Assembly: GCF_001905825.1 (NCBI RefSeq)
Contig: NZ_LIVV01000017.1
Location: forward strand, 1 to 60,742
Reading direction: 5' to 3'
DNA: 60,742 nucleotides
Source of the DNA: Streptomyces sp. CB02009
GTDB lineage: Bacteria > Actinomycetota > Actinomycetes > Streptomycetales > Streptomycetaceae
Program-made: the position numbers and the translations under genes
Part shown: in pieces, positions 24,453 to 32,770 of the stretch
Layout of the letters: each line of letters starts with the position of its first letter
Position numbering within the stretch: position 1 is the first letter of the stretch
Notes under the pieces: generated by a model
Database searches by the model: none
What the model was told of the DNA's origin: nothing
The model's input: the letters and a program-made list of their open reading frames with translations, nothing else

Positions 24453-24510
24453 GCCTCTGTCGTCCGCAGCGGTGCCCGTCCACCGGGCGACCGCTGCGGA
24501 CGACAGAGGC
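24453..24510 (+). promoter_or_regulatory. Intergenic hairpin between surface protein and sortase genes
   Basis: Two perfectly complementary 21-base arms (24453-24473, 24490-24510) enclose a loop that can pair again (GCCCG/CGGGC). Between two genes of one operon this could terminate part of the transcripts or stabilise the upstream mRNA, giving far more surface protein than sortase. Confidence 0.6.
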
Positions 24511-24524
24511 CGGAAAGGCTGGAC

Positions 24525-25211
24525 ATGAGCATGGCCGGGGCACGACGGCACCGCAAGATCCTCGGGCTGGCCGCAGCCCTGGTCGGCATCATCCTGACGG
24601 CAGCGGCTGTCTTCCTGGCCAAGGCCCGCGCCGACAACCCCTCCACTGCGCTGGATTTCGGACCCCCACCCACCGCAACGGCCGCGTCGCGGTCAGAACC
24701 GGCCGACGCAGCAGCACCCACACGGCAGCCGCCCACCCCGTCCGCCGGTAGCGCGGCCGGCCCGGCACCGCTCGAACTCTCGATTCCCCGCCTCGGCCTT
24801 CGGGCTCCCGTCGAGCAGGTCGGCGTGGCCCCGGACGGGCAGATGCAGGTTCCCCAAGACCCCGACCGGGTGGGCTGGTACCGCTTCTCCCCGGCTCCGG
24901 GGACAGGCCCGGGCTCCTCGGTCATCGTCGGGCACGTCGACGCGAAGGGACTCGGCCTGGGAGTCCTGTTCGGACTGAACAACGTACAGCGAGGCGACCA
25001 GGTACGGGTCGGACGCGAGGACGGCACCTCTGTGACCTACGAGATCACCGCTCGCCGCACCCTTGGCAAGAAGGCCCTGGCGACCTCGGGCGTGTACGAC
25101 CGGGAAGGGCCCGCGGTACTGACCCTGATCACGTGCGCCGGCCCCTACCTCCCCGACCGCGGCGGTTATCAGAACAATCTGGTCGTCACGGCGGTGGAGG
25201 TAACGAAGTGA
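24525..25211 (+). CDS. Class F sortase
   Basis: A 228-residue membrane-anchored transpeptidase. One N-terminal hydrophobic helix (ILGLAAALVGIILTAAAVFL) is followed by a Pro/Ala-rich linker and a sortase beta-barrel. The catalytic residues are visible: His in IVGHVDAKG, Cys in LTLITCAGPYLP and Arg in PDRGGYQNN. Sortases cleave a sorting motif and attach the protein to peptidoglycan. The DUF4397 protein upstream is the presumed substrate. Its TGA overlaps the GTG of the sigma factor gene (GTGA). Confidence 0.87.
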   Translation: MSMAGARRHRKILGLAAALVGIILTAAAVFLAKARADNPSTALDFGPPPTATAASRSEPADAAAPTRQPPTPSAGSAAGPAPLELSIPRLGLRAPVEQVGVAPDGQMQVPQDPDRVGWYRFSPAPGTGPGSSVIVGHVDAKGLGLGVLFGLNNVQRGDQVRVGREDGTSVTYEITARRTLGKKALATSGVYDREGPAVLTLITCAGPYLPDRGGYQNNLVVTAVEVTK

Positions 25212-25816
25212 CCACCATGTGGGGCGGCCTGCCGGTCCTTGCCGCTAGTGTTGCCGCCGTGACCACAGTGCCTGACGACAGACTGGGCCAGGGGTTCGCC
25301 GACGGCGACGAACCCTGCCTCAAGGAGGCGTACCGCCGCTGGGGCGCACTCGTCTACACCGTCGCCTCGCGGAAACTCGGGGACGCCGAAGAGGCCAAGG
25401 ACGTCACCCAGCAGGTCTTCGTCGGAGCCTGGAACAGCCGCAAGACCTTCGACCCGAAGCGCGGATCACTCAAGACCTGGCTGATGGGTATCACCCACAA
25501 GAAGATCGCTGACGCGCTCACTCGCAGATCACGCAACCAACGCGACGTCGAAGCACTCACCTCGGTCACAGGCATCGCCGAGCAGTCGGCGCCCGCAACG
25601 GAGTCCGTGGTGGACCACGTCGTGCTGACACAAGAGCTGGAGAGCCTCACCGAGCAGCAGCGACTCGTGCTCAGGATGGCCTTCTACGAAGACCTGTCAC
25701 AGTCACAGATCGCCGAGCGCACCGGACTCCCGCTCGGAACGGTCAAAACCCACACACGGCGCGGTCTGATGCGTCTGAAGAAGCGGTTGGAGGTGGACGG
25801 TGAAGCACACCGATGA
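25208..25816 (+). CDS. ECF-type sigma factor of the sortase operon
   Basis: About 202 residues from the overlapping GTG at 25208; a GTG at 25259 would give the shorter start VTTVPDDRLGQGF. Region 2 shows DAEEAKDVTQQVFVGAWNSR and LKTWLMGITHKKIADAL. Region 4 shows LTEQQRLVLRMAFYEDLSQS and QIAERTGLPLGTVKTHTRRG. It overlaps the anti-sigma gene by 17 bases and the sortase by 4. Sigma and anti-sigma downstream of the surface genes suggest that the operon autoregulates its own expression. Confidence 0.87.
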   Translation: MTTMWGGLPVLAASVAAVTTVPDDRLGQGFADGDEPCLKEAYRRWGALVYTVASRKLGDAEEAKDVTQQVFVGAWNSRKTFDPKRGSLKTWLMGITHKKIADALTRRSRNQRDVEALTSVTGIAEQSAPATESVVDHVVLTQELESLTEQQRLVLRMAFYEDLSQSQIAERTGLPLGTVKTHTRRGLMRLKKRLEVDGEAHR

Positions 25817-26531
25817 AGAAACCCTGACGATGATGGCGCTCGGAGAGGAGACCGACCCCTCGGCCTCTCTCCACCTGCACGAATGCGAGGCATGCCGCCT
25901 CGACTTCGACACCTTGCGCCGTGTCGTCACCACCATGCGCACCCCACCCGCTGACGGTGACCTCCTCGCACCGCCTGATGACATGTGGGACTCCATCGCC
26001 ACGGAACTGCGAATCTCTGATGAGACCACCCCGAACCCGCGTTCGCGCGAGTCCGTGCCGGTCAGTGTGCCAATTACCAGGACACCTCGCCGGGTCGGGC
26101 GCTTCGCTGTCGCGCTCGCGGCCTGCACGGCACTCCTGGGCGCCGCGGCGGGAAGCACGATCACCTGGTGGGCGACCCACACCGAATCCTCCACCGCCCC
26201 CGTCGTTGCCGAAGGCAAGCCCCTGGAATCGCTCCGCGCCAACTCGGCAGGCTTCGCCAGCATGACCGACCGAAGCGGCCGCCGATCACTGGAGATCACT
26301 GTCAAGGGCCTGCCCCGCAGCAGTGGCTACTTCGAGGTCTGGCTCATGGACAACAGCCACACCAAACTCGTCTCCATGGGGGTGCTGGGCCCCGACGGCC
26401 GTGCCGTCCTGCCGGTCCCCGACAACATCGACCTCCGCGAGTACTCCGTCGTGGACGTCTCCGTCCAGCCATACAACGGCAAACCCGACCACTCCGGCGA
26501 CAGCATCGTCCGAGGAACCTACGAAGGCTGA
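25800..26531 (+). CDS. Membrane anti-sigma factor (RskA-like)
   Basis: A 243-residue protein. The N-terminal zinc-binding anti-sigma motif is present as LHLHECEACRLDF (His-x3-Cys-x2-Cys). A single transmembrane helix (FAVALAACTALLGAAAGSTI) lies at about residues 101-120, and the extracytoplasmic C-terminal part has the RskA pattern (LPRSSGYFEVWLMDNSHTKL, VSMGVLG). RskA-type proteins hold the sigma factor until regulated proteolysis. The gene starts at a GTG within the sigma gene, implying stoichiometric coupled translation. Confidence 0.87.
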   Translation: MKHTDEETLTMMALGEETDPSASLHLHECEACRLDFDTLRRVVTTMRTPPADGDLLAPPDDMWDSIATELRISDETTPNPRSRESVPVSVPITRTPRRVGRFAVALAACTALLGAAAGSTITWWATHTESSTAPVVAEGKPLESLRANSAGFASMTDRSGRRSLEITVKGLPRSSGYFEVWLMDNSHTKLVSMGVLGPDGRAVLPVPDNIDLREYSVVDVSVQPYNGKPDHSGDSIVRGTYEG

Positions 26532-27026
26532 CCGACCCCGCGGATGACTCGCACGAGCTGACGGGGCCGGTCAGCGATGCTCGATCGATCTCGCTTCACG
26601 CGCCCTCCCGACCGCGGCAAATCCGGTGGCATCCGGAATCCACAGACGCGGGGCGGCAACGAAGTCCCCGCCTGCCGAACCCGGCGGCAGAGGGACGGCT
26701 CGCACCTGGCAGCCGGGGCCAACTCCGCGCCGCGACGACCGACCCACCAGACCCCGACGCCGACGCCGACTCGCGGGACGGGCCGGGGGCGAATCCGGCT
26801 GCAGGCGGGAGCGCAAACCGGCGGCATCGAGCTCCCGCACGCCGAAGGCCCGGCCGCTGACTGGGACCGGAACCCGTGTCCGCCTTGGTATCTGCGGGCA
26901 GGGCGCGCAGCTACTCGGCAGCGGCGTCCAGGTAACGGTGGTTTACAGGGCATCCGGGGCTAACGGTGAGCGGGCCGTACTTACGCAGGTAGAGCACTTG
27001 CAGTCGCGCCGTGACAGGGCGCCTCG
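26532..27026. other. Intergenic region without a convincing gene
   Basis: 495 bases between two convergent genes. Pro/Arg-rich open frames occur on both strands without family features. A short palindrome-rich stretch at 26850-26900 is the only structure I see. Confidence 0.3.
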
Positions 27027-27848
27027 TCACCCCGGAGAGAGGTTGTCCAAGACATCGGCGGCCAGCTGTTCCGCGTCGTCGATCGCGGCGGTGAGCTCGT
27101 CTGGGGTGGCGCCGAGTGCGCCGAACAGGGCGTGGGCGCGTGCGGAGAAGTTAGCCGGAGCGGTTGGAGGCTGCGCTGCCGCCTGGAGGGCTCCCTTCTC
27201 GTTGAGCACCCAGCACCCGGCTTGGGCGTGCAGGGCGTGCACGAGGATTCCCACCACGCGGAACAGGCAGCCGGCGATGTAGAAGGCGTCGCCCCTGGTC
27301 ACTCCTTTGCGGGCGATGGACAAAGTGAACGGCACCTCCCAACGGGCGTTGGCGACCAGCGACTCACGTAGCGGCTGCGGGTATGAGGCCCGGATCTGCT
27401 CCTTCAAGGCGGCCAGTTCACCGGTGGGGTCTGCGAGGATGCGTCCGAGGGCCACCTCTCCGGCGTAGGCGTGCGAGTAGACCCCGAGCGGGTGGCCTGC
27501 CTGGGTGCCTACTTCGAAGTGCCCGGCCTGGCACTGCTGCCAGGTCCGGTGCACGCGGTCCAGGTCGCGGTAGATCCAGTCGATGTGTGCCCCGTCGACG
27601 GTCAGCCAGCCACCGCCGTCGACCCAGGGACCCCACCCGCCCGGCTCGGTCACCTCGACTGCGCCGCCGGTCAGCTCGGTGGCGAGCAGGCGCAAGGCGG
27701 CGGTGTCCAGCGGAGGGCGGTAGTAGAGGCCAAGATCGAAGTCGGAGTCGGGCCGATGCGTGCCGCGGGCCCGGCTGCCGCCGAGGCAGACCGCCACGAC
27801 GCCGCCGACGCCGGCCAGCTGGTTCGCGATCTTCGTTACTTGGTCCAC
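27027..27848 (-). CDS. Nucleotidyltransferase-domain protein
   Basis: About 273 residues. The nucleotidyltransferase core is clear at the N-terminus (VCLGGSRARGTHRPDSDFDL with Gly-Gly-Ser and Asp-x-Asp), followed by DGAHIDWIYRDLDRVHRTWQ with a third acid. The C-terminal helical region (GDAFYIAGCLFRVVGILVHA) is a HEPN/KNTase-like helical domain. Such proteins include antibiotic nucleotidyltransferases and toxin-antitoxin-type enzymes; the substrate is unknown. The start is uncertain: the GTG at 27848 keeps the usual N-terminus. Confidence 0.75.
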   Translation of the reverse strand: MDQVTKIANQLAGVGGVVAVCLGGSRARGTHRPDSDFDLGLYYRPPLDTAALRLLATELTGGAVEVTEPGGWGPWVDGGGWLTVDGAHIDWIYRDLDRVHRTWQQCQAGHFEVGTQAGHPLGVYSHAYAGEVALGRILADPTGELAALKEQIRASYPQPLRESLVANARWEVPFTLSIARKGVTRGDAFYIAGCLFRVVGILVHALHAQAGCWVLNEKGALQAAAQPPTAPANFSARAHALFGALGATPDELTAAIDDAEQLAADVLDNLSPG

Positions 27849-27899
27849 TGGGTGGAGTCTGCCGAACGGGACTGGTCCTGGCGACTGGATTACCGGTGA

Positions 27900-28304
27900 C
27901 GGTTTGCGCCGGGGCCGCGGCGCCGTCGCAGCTCGAGGTTCTCGCTCTGGGAAGCTTGCAGAGCCTGCCGCAGGGCCTGGCCCCATCACAGTGGCGCCGT
28001 TTGAGCACGGCGAGCTGGGCAGTGAGGGTGTGCACGACGCTGCTGGGCGAGTCGTCGGGCGGCGGCATGACTAGCTGGGGCGGGTGGCTCCGCTGCTGGC
28101 CTCTCAGTTGCTCAACCCATCGGCGGAGTTCGGTTCAGCGGTAGAGGAAGTCGAGCGAGACATCGGCGCTCTGGGCGAGGCCGCGGAAGGTGATGGGCTG
28201 TCCGCGGCGGATCATCGCGCAGGCCCTTCTCGGCACGGGCCTGGGCCGCGGCGCTCTTGCGGGCGGCAGCCCGGCGGAGTCTGTCGGGGGTTGCCGCGCA
28301 TGCC
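27900..28304 (-). pseudogene. DUF6262-family transposon gene, decayed
   Basis: Pieces on the minus strand read MRGNPRQTP, RKSAAAQARAEKGL (another frame), then AMIRRGQPITFRGLAQSADV and SLDFLYR, a TGA, then ELRRWVEQLRGQQ in the same frame as FLYR. This is the order of a DUF6262 protein, the small partner of tyrosine-recombinase transposons (TnpC-like). At least two frameshifts and one stop break it. It follows the integrase fragment directly. Confidence 0.6.
28024..28132 (-). repeat. 109-base diverged repeat, copy 1
   Basis: Aligned without gaps to 43209-43317 with about 12 mismatches (near 89% identity). Both copies encode part of a DUF6262-like reading frame on the minus strand. Confidence 0.6.
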
Positions 28305-28306
28305 GG

Positions 28307-28910
28307 TCAGCTCCCGTCCTGGCTGCGGGTGATCGCGTCGGTGCGGGCGTCGACGCCGGCACCGCGGACGGCCTGGGGCGACCCGTCGACGAGGCGCGTC
28401 TGTTCCAGCTTGAGGATGATGCGTCCGAGGGCGTCCTGTTCCTGGCGGCGCCCTGCGAGCCAGACGTTTTCCTCGCTCATCGGCTGTCCGGTCCGGGCGG
28501 TAAACGCGTTCTGCCGTTCGTCGATGAGTTGGGCGGTGCATTGTTGCTGGGCGGTGAGGTCGGGCAGGTAGGTGGCGTCTGTGGCGAACTTGTCGCAGGT
28601 CAGGCAGGTTGCCCTTCGCGCATGCCTGACGGGGCGGCAACAGACACAGTCCGTTGGGCGGATGCGGTCGATGCGCTTGTCGAACTCCAGCATGTCGTAG
28701 AGGTCGCGCGGGTCGGTGGCCAGCTCCCGGGCGTCGGCGGTGATCTTCCGGTAGCGCAGGAACTCCCGCTCGTGGGTGGTGGCGAGGGTCTGCGCGTAGT
28801 GCATCAACGTGGCCGGGGACAGGTGGACGAAGTAGCGCTGGACGACGTGCAGGGGGACCCCAGCGTCGAGCAGGCTGGTGGCCTTGGTGTGCCGGAACCG
28901 GCGGGTGCTC
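28307..28910 (-). pseudogene. Tyrosine-type integrase, C-terminal fragment
   Basis: The minus strand begins abruptly with RRFRHTKATSLLDAGVPLHV, VQRYFVHLSPATLMHYAQT, which contains the His-x-x-Arg-type and Tyr motifs of a tyrosine recombinase. It continues with a long C-terminal extension bearing CVCCRPV and CLTCDKF cysteine pairs and ends at 28307. The N-terminal arm-binding domain and first catalytic Arg are missing beyond about 28910. Together with DUF6262 this is a remnant of a Tn554-like transposon. Confidence 0.7.
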
Positions 28911-29096
28911 GTCTACTACGCTATCGCCAACGCCTCCGTCTGGACCCTTACCCCGCAAGAGGGCCGACCGGCAGGATCATCCCGTCGTCGGGCTGACCGG
29001 CTGCTCGTCCTCGCCTTCGCTCTCACGGCCTCATCGGTGATCTCCGGCGCCGCCGCGTATGCGGTACGTCGCGCGGTGACCGCCCGCAGGGCGTGA
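28911..29096 (+). pseudogene. Unidentified gene tail with a membrane helix
   Basis: The plus-strand frame ends with LLVLAFALTASSVISGAAAY and a basic tail, preceded by a frame of mixed quality that joins the integrase breakpoint. It looks like the C-terminus of a membrane protein cut by the insertion; no identity can be given. Confidence 0.3.
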
Positions 29097-29123
29097 CCGC
29101 GGCAGAACGCGGATCGCCTGGCG

Positions 29124-29549
29124 TCAACGGGTGCGGCGGGAGCGTGTCAGAGCCCGCCCGCCCAGCGCAGTGCCGGCCAGCCCCAGCAGCAGGGCCACGT
29201 ATGCTCCGCCCAGCCCGTTGCCGGTGCCGAGACCGCCGTCAGCGGTGGCCGCGACTAGCCCGCCGAGGGCCATGGCGATCAGCCCCGCGACCACGGCCGC
29301 CTTGGCCCCAAGCGTCCCGTTGGCAGTGCCGAGACGACCGGCGGGTCGTCTCACCGCCAGCACAGCGACGATCACGGCGGCCAGCCCCAGCAGCCCGCCG
29401 GTGGTGGCTCCGAGCCGCCCGAGGCTGAAGTCCGTGACGCTGGCTGCGAAGGGCTGGACCGAGGCGTGCGCTGCCGCTGGTGTGGCAAGACCGAGCCCGG
29501 CGAACAGGGCGGTCGCGGAGGCGGCGAACAGGCGACGAACAGGCATCAT
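29124..29549 (-). CDS. DUF6223 family membrane protein
   Basis: A 141-residue protein with an N-terminal signal-like helix (LFAASATALFAGLGLATPAAA) and three further hydrophobic segments separated by GTANGTLGAK- and GTGNGLGGAY-type loops. These Gly-Thr-Gly-Asn-Gly loops are the pattern I associate with DUF6223, a Streptomyces membrane family of unknown function. The ATG at 29549 follows AAGGAG. It is divergent from the histidine kinase gene. Confidence 0.75.
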   Translation of the reverse strand: MMPVRRLFAASATALFAGLGLATPAAAHASVQPFAASVTDFSLGRLGATTGGLLGLAAVIVAVLAVRRPAGRLGTANGTLGAKAAVVAGLIAMALGGLVAATADGGLGTGNGLGGAYVALLLGLAGTALGGRALTRSRRTR

Positions 29550-29742
29550 GGTGCTCCTTCTCTTCCCACGACTGGATGTGGTTCGAGCATGTCGGCCGGA
29601 CCGTGGCAGGTCGTCCGGCAGGCGCCGTCACTTCGCAGTACCACGGACGCGGCAGGTGCCGCGGAGCTACTGCGGGCGTGGTAGCCGGCCGCTCGTCCGC
29701 GAGCGGGATTCGCCTGCCGCAGCCTCCGGCTACGGTGCGCGC

Positions 29743-30870
29743 ATGAGCAAAGGACGGTTCCGCATTCGGGTCGGTGTCAGAGACTGGCTGATCGCCGTAG
29801 GCGTGGCGGCGGCGCTGCTGGTCACAGGGCTGTCCGGGCAGCACTCCGCCACCGGCCTCGGCCTGCTCGGCTACGTGCTGTTGGCGGTGGGCGGCCTGGC
29901 GCTGGCGGCCGGGCGCCGGGCGCCGGTTGCTGTCCTGGCCGTCACCGGGCTGTGCGCGGTGGGGTACCAGGCGGCAGGGTTCGATGTGGCTGCCGTCGCA
30001 TTCCTTTTCGCGGTGTACGCGGCCATGCGGGCGGGGCACCGCGTCGTCACGGTGGCGGTGAGCGTGGCCGTGCTGGCCGCGCTCCCCCTCGCGGCCCTCG
30101 CCGCGGGCCTGCACGACACGGGCGAGGCGTTCGCGCAGGCCCGCGGCGCCCTCCAAATCGCCTGGCTCATCGCTGCCGGCGCCGCCGGCGAAGCCCTCCG
30201 GCAGGCCGAACGCCGGGCCGACGAAGCCGAACGCACCCGAGAGGAGACCGCACGGCGCCGCGCCGATGAGGAGCGGCTGCACATCGCGCGGGAGCTGCAC
30301 GATTCGCTCACCCACCAGATCTCGGTGATCAAGGTGCAGTCCGAAGCGGCCGTGCATGTGGCCCGCAAGCGGGGCGAAGAAGTCCCGGAGGCCCTGCTGG
30401 CCATCCGGGAGGCCGGCCGGGAGGCATCCCGCGAACTCCGCGCCACTCTGGAGGCGTTGCGCGACGACGACACCACCCCACCGCACGGCCTCGACCACAT
30501 CCCCGAACTGGTGGAACGGGCCAGCAGGACCGGTCTGCAGGCGACGCTGACGATCCAGGGTCGGCAACACGACGTACCGGCCGCGGTGGGCCGCACCCTC
30601 TACCGGATCGTCCAGGAGTCCCTCACCAACATCGCCCGCCACGCGGAAGCCACCACGGCATCGGTCCACATCGACTACCGCCCGGACACCGTCGCCCTGC
30701 AGGTGGATGACGACGGCAAGGCCACGCCGGACAACACCCCGGTGCCCGGCATCGGACTGCTCGGGATGCGCGAACGCGTCACTGTCCTCGGCGGCCGGCT
30801 CCGGGCAGCACCGCGCCGCGAGGGCGGCTTCACCGTCCGGGCCGAGCTCCCCATGGAGACGGCCTCGTGA
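29743..30870 (+). CDS. NarL-type sensor histidine kinase
   Basis: A 375-residue kinase. About five transmembrane helices occupy residues 12-155. The HisKA_3 dimerisation domain follows, with the phospho-His in ARELHDSLTHQISVIKVQ (about residue 185). The HATPase is visible as IVQESLTNIARHAEATTA and GIGLLGMRERVTVLGGRL. No extracytoplasmic sensor domain is present, so the signal is probably sensed in the membrane. It overlaps its response regulator by four bases (GTGA). Confidence 0.87.
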   Translation: MSKGRFRIRVGVRDWLIAVGVAAALLVTGLSGQHSATGLGLLGYVLLAVGGLALAAGRRAPVAVLAVTGLCAVGYQAAGFDVAAVAFLFAVYAAMRAGHRVVTVAVSVAVLAALPLAALAAGLHDTGEAFAQARGALQIAWLIAAGAAGEALRQAERRADEAERTREETARRRADEERLHIARELHDSLTHQISVIKVQSEAAVHVARKRGEEVPEALLAIREAGREASRELRATLEALRDDDTTPPHGLDHIPELVERASRTGLQATLTIQGRQHDVPAAVGRTLYRIVQESLTNIARHAEATTASVHIDYRPDTVALQVDDDGKATPDNTPVPGIGLLGMRERVTVLGGRLRAAPRREGGFTVRAELPMETAS

Positions 30871-31535
30871 TCCGTGTCCTGCTGGTCGACGACCAGCCGC
30901 TCATCCGCAGCGGATTCCGCGCGTTCCTCGACCTCGAAGACGACATCGAGGTCGTGGCCGAAGCCGCCAACGGCCAGGAGGGCCTGGCGCTCGCCGGAGA
31001 ACACCTGCCCGACGTCGCCCTCATCGACATCCAGATGCCGGTCCTCGACGGTATCGAGACGACCCGCCGCATCGCAGCCCACCCGGAACTAGCGGGCGTC
31101 CACGTCGTCATCCTCACCAACTACGGCATGGACGAATACGTCTTCAACGCCCTGTCCGCTGGCGCCGCCGGATTCCTCGTCAAGGACATCGAGCCGGAGG
31201 ACTTCCTGCACGCCGTCCGCGTCGCCGCCCGCGGCGACGCCCTTCTCGCACCCTCGATCACCCGCAAGCTCATCAACCGGTACGTCAGCCAGCCGCTCCC
31301 CAGCACCACAAGGCCCGCGCTGGAAGAACTGACCAGCCGCGAACGCGAAGCCGTCGTACTGGTCGCACAGGGCCTGTCCAACGACGAGATCGCGGACCGC
31401 ATGGTGATCAGCCCGCTGACCGCGAAAACCCACGTCAACCGGGCCATGACCAAGCTCCACGCCCGCGACCGCGCCCAGCTTGTGATCCTCGCCTACGAAT
31501 CCAACCTAATAGCCCCACGCAACTCCGCCAGGTAG
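30867..31535 (+). CDS. LuxR/NarL-family response regulator
   Basis: A 222-residue two-domain regulator. The receiver has the acidic pocket (LLVDDQPLIRSGF), the phospho-Asp in ALIDIQMPVLDG (about residue 53) and the Lys in GFLVKDIEPED. The C-terminal LuxR HTH reads LTSREREAVVLVAQGLSNDE and IADRM. It starts at a GTG within the kinase stop. The targets are unknown; genes downstream are broken or on IS debris. Confidence 0.9.
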   Translation: MIRVLLVDDQPLIRSGFRAFLDLEDDIEVVAEAANGQEGLALAGEHLPDVALIDIQMPVLDGIETTRRIAAHPELAGVHVVILTNYGMDEYVFNALSAGAAGFLVKDIEPEDFLHAVRVAARGDALLAPSITRKLINRYVSQPLPSTTRPALEELTSREREAVVLVAQGLSNDEIADRMVISPLTAKTHVNRAMTKLHARDRAQLVILAYESNLIAPRNSAR

Positions 31536-31589
31536 TGGGGTCGGCCGGCTCCCGGCAAGCGGGAGCACCACCCGGAATACCGCACACTT

Positions 31590-31895
31590 CGAATGACGCT
31601 CCCCGCCAGCTGGAGCGAGCGCCTGGACGGCCGGCGGCGGGAGGCCTACGCCAACGACCGGGACGCCGCCACGTCCCTGGTCGCGGTCACCGCACGGTCG
31701 AACCGTTCCAAGAGCGACCAGGACCCGGCCGAGTGGATGCCGCCCCTCACCAACGCGCACTGCCGCTATATCTCCGAGTAGGTCGCCACCAAGCTCCGCT
31801 GGGGCCTCACCGCCGACCAGCGCGAGGCCGACGCGCTGAAGGTGTACGCCGAGGCCTGCGAGACCACCGCCATCGTCCACGCGCCCGCCCCGTAG
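31590..31895 (+). pseudogene. HNH endonuclease family protein, C-terminal fragment with amber stop
   Basis: The frame reads EAYANDRDAATSLVAVTARS, NRSKSDQDPAEWMPP and CRYISE, then TAG (31779), then VATKLRWGLTADQREADALK. This is the C-terminal part of a secreted HNH/DUF1524-type nuclease, where the interrupted position is normally Trp. The catalytic His region upstream is absent. Confidence 0.6.
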
Positions 31896-32036
31896 CGCTC
31901 CCCGGCCTCGGAACGTATTGCGTCCCCGCACCGGGGATCACTGGATGCGGGGGCGCACGGGGAGCGGGTCAAGTACCAGTCGGCTCGACCTCCCCACGAC
32001 TCACCGTAGAGGCCTGCGGGCGGCCGGCAGGCAGGC

Positions 32037-32079
32037 CCTGAGGGGCTTCCAGCGCCAGGTAGCGAGCAGGACCCGGCCA
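32037..32079 (+). repeat. 43-base direct repeat, copy 2
   Basis: See 23185-23227. Here it lies immediately before the possible start of a small membrane protein gene. Confidence 0.5.
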
Positions 32080-32082
32080 GTG

Positions 32083-32439
32083 GTGACTACGGCTCGGCGC
32101 CCCGTGGGCTCCATCCGGCACGGATTCCTTTGCTGGTTCGTCGCGCCGCTGCTCGCGATCCAGACAGGCTTTGGGGAGCGTGTCGTTAAGAACGCGCTAG
32201 GAATTGCGCAACGGGCCGGTGCGATGGTGGGCGCCGGGACCCTCCTGATGTGGCTGATATCTGGGGTCCCAACCGTGGGGCACGGGCGTGCGGTGTACGG
32301 CATGGCCGTGATCGGCGTGTGCCTGATCGCGCGGGGCGCCGCCTTTGGCGCTCTGTGGCTGCTGGGGATCGGGGCGTGGCTGTTCGTGGCAGCTGTCGCC
32401 CTCGACCTGGTCCGTCGTCCTAGTCCTGCGCGGGGTTAA
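32083..32439 (+). CDS. Small membrane protein, unknown function
   Basis: About 118 residues with three hydrophobic segments (FLCWFVAPLLAIQ, MVGAGTLLMWLISGVP, and ALWLLGIGAWLFVAAVALDL). The start is unsure: two adjacent GTG codons at 32080/32083 or an ATG at 32224. The Gly/Leu-rich helices and short basic C-terminus give no family assignment. Confidence 0.4.
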   Translation: MTTARRPVGSIRHGFLCWFVAPLLAIQTGFGERVVKNALGIAQRAGAMVGAGTLLMWLISGVPTVGHGRAVYGMAVIGVCLIARGAAFGALWLLGIGAWLFVAAVALDLVRRPSPARG

Positions 32440-32770
32440 TGCCCTGGTGGGAAGGCCTTCTAGGGTGCCGAGCGAGGCGGTGTCCCTACGGATGTGCGCC
32501 ACGGCGGCCAAGGTGTCGCTCTTGAGAGAACGGCTTGGCCCGGCTCCGCGGTAGGGGGCTCGTGGGCTTTCGCGCTGGTGCAAGGCGCTTGGCTTCCGCC
32601 TCGTGGTAGCTCTGTCCAGATGTCCTTTGGCTTCTCACGAGTTGCTGCGAGGGCAGGGGCGGCATCGGATTCGGCGGCCGCGGAGCGCTGCTGGGAGGTC
32701 TCATACTCGGTGATCGCGTTGTCGCGTGTGCGGTGACCGCCGGGCCTGAGGGCTGGAGCAAGGAAGGTCG

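Noticed and set aside
22843..24543. A 566-codon minus-strand frame over the DUF4397 gene
   Set aside because: Shadow of the surface protein; only its last 36 codons have an independent ribosome site.
29239..30669. A 476-codon minus-strand frame
   Set aside because: Antisense of the histidine kinase, with composition expected from third-position GC bias.
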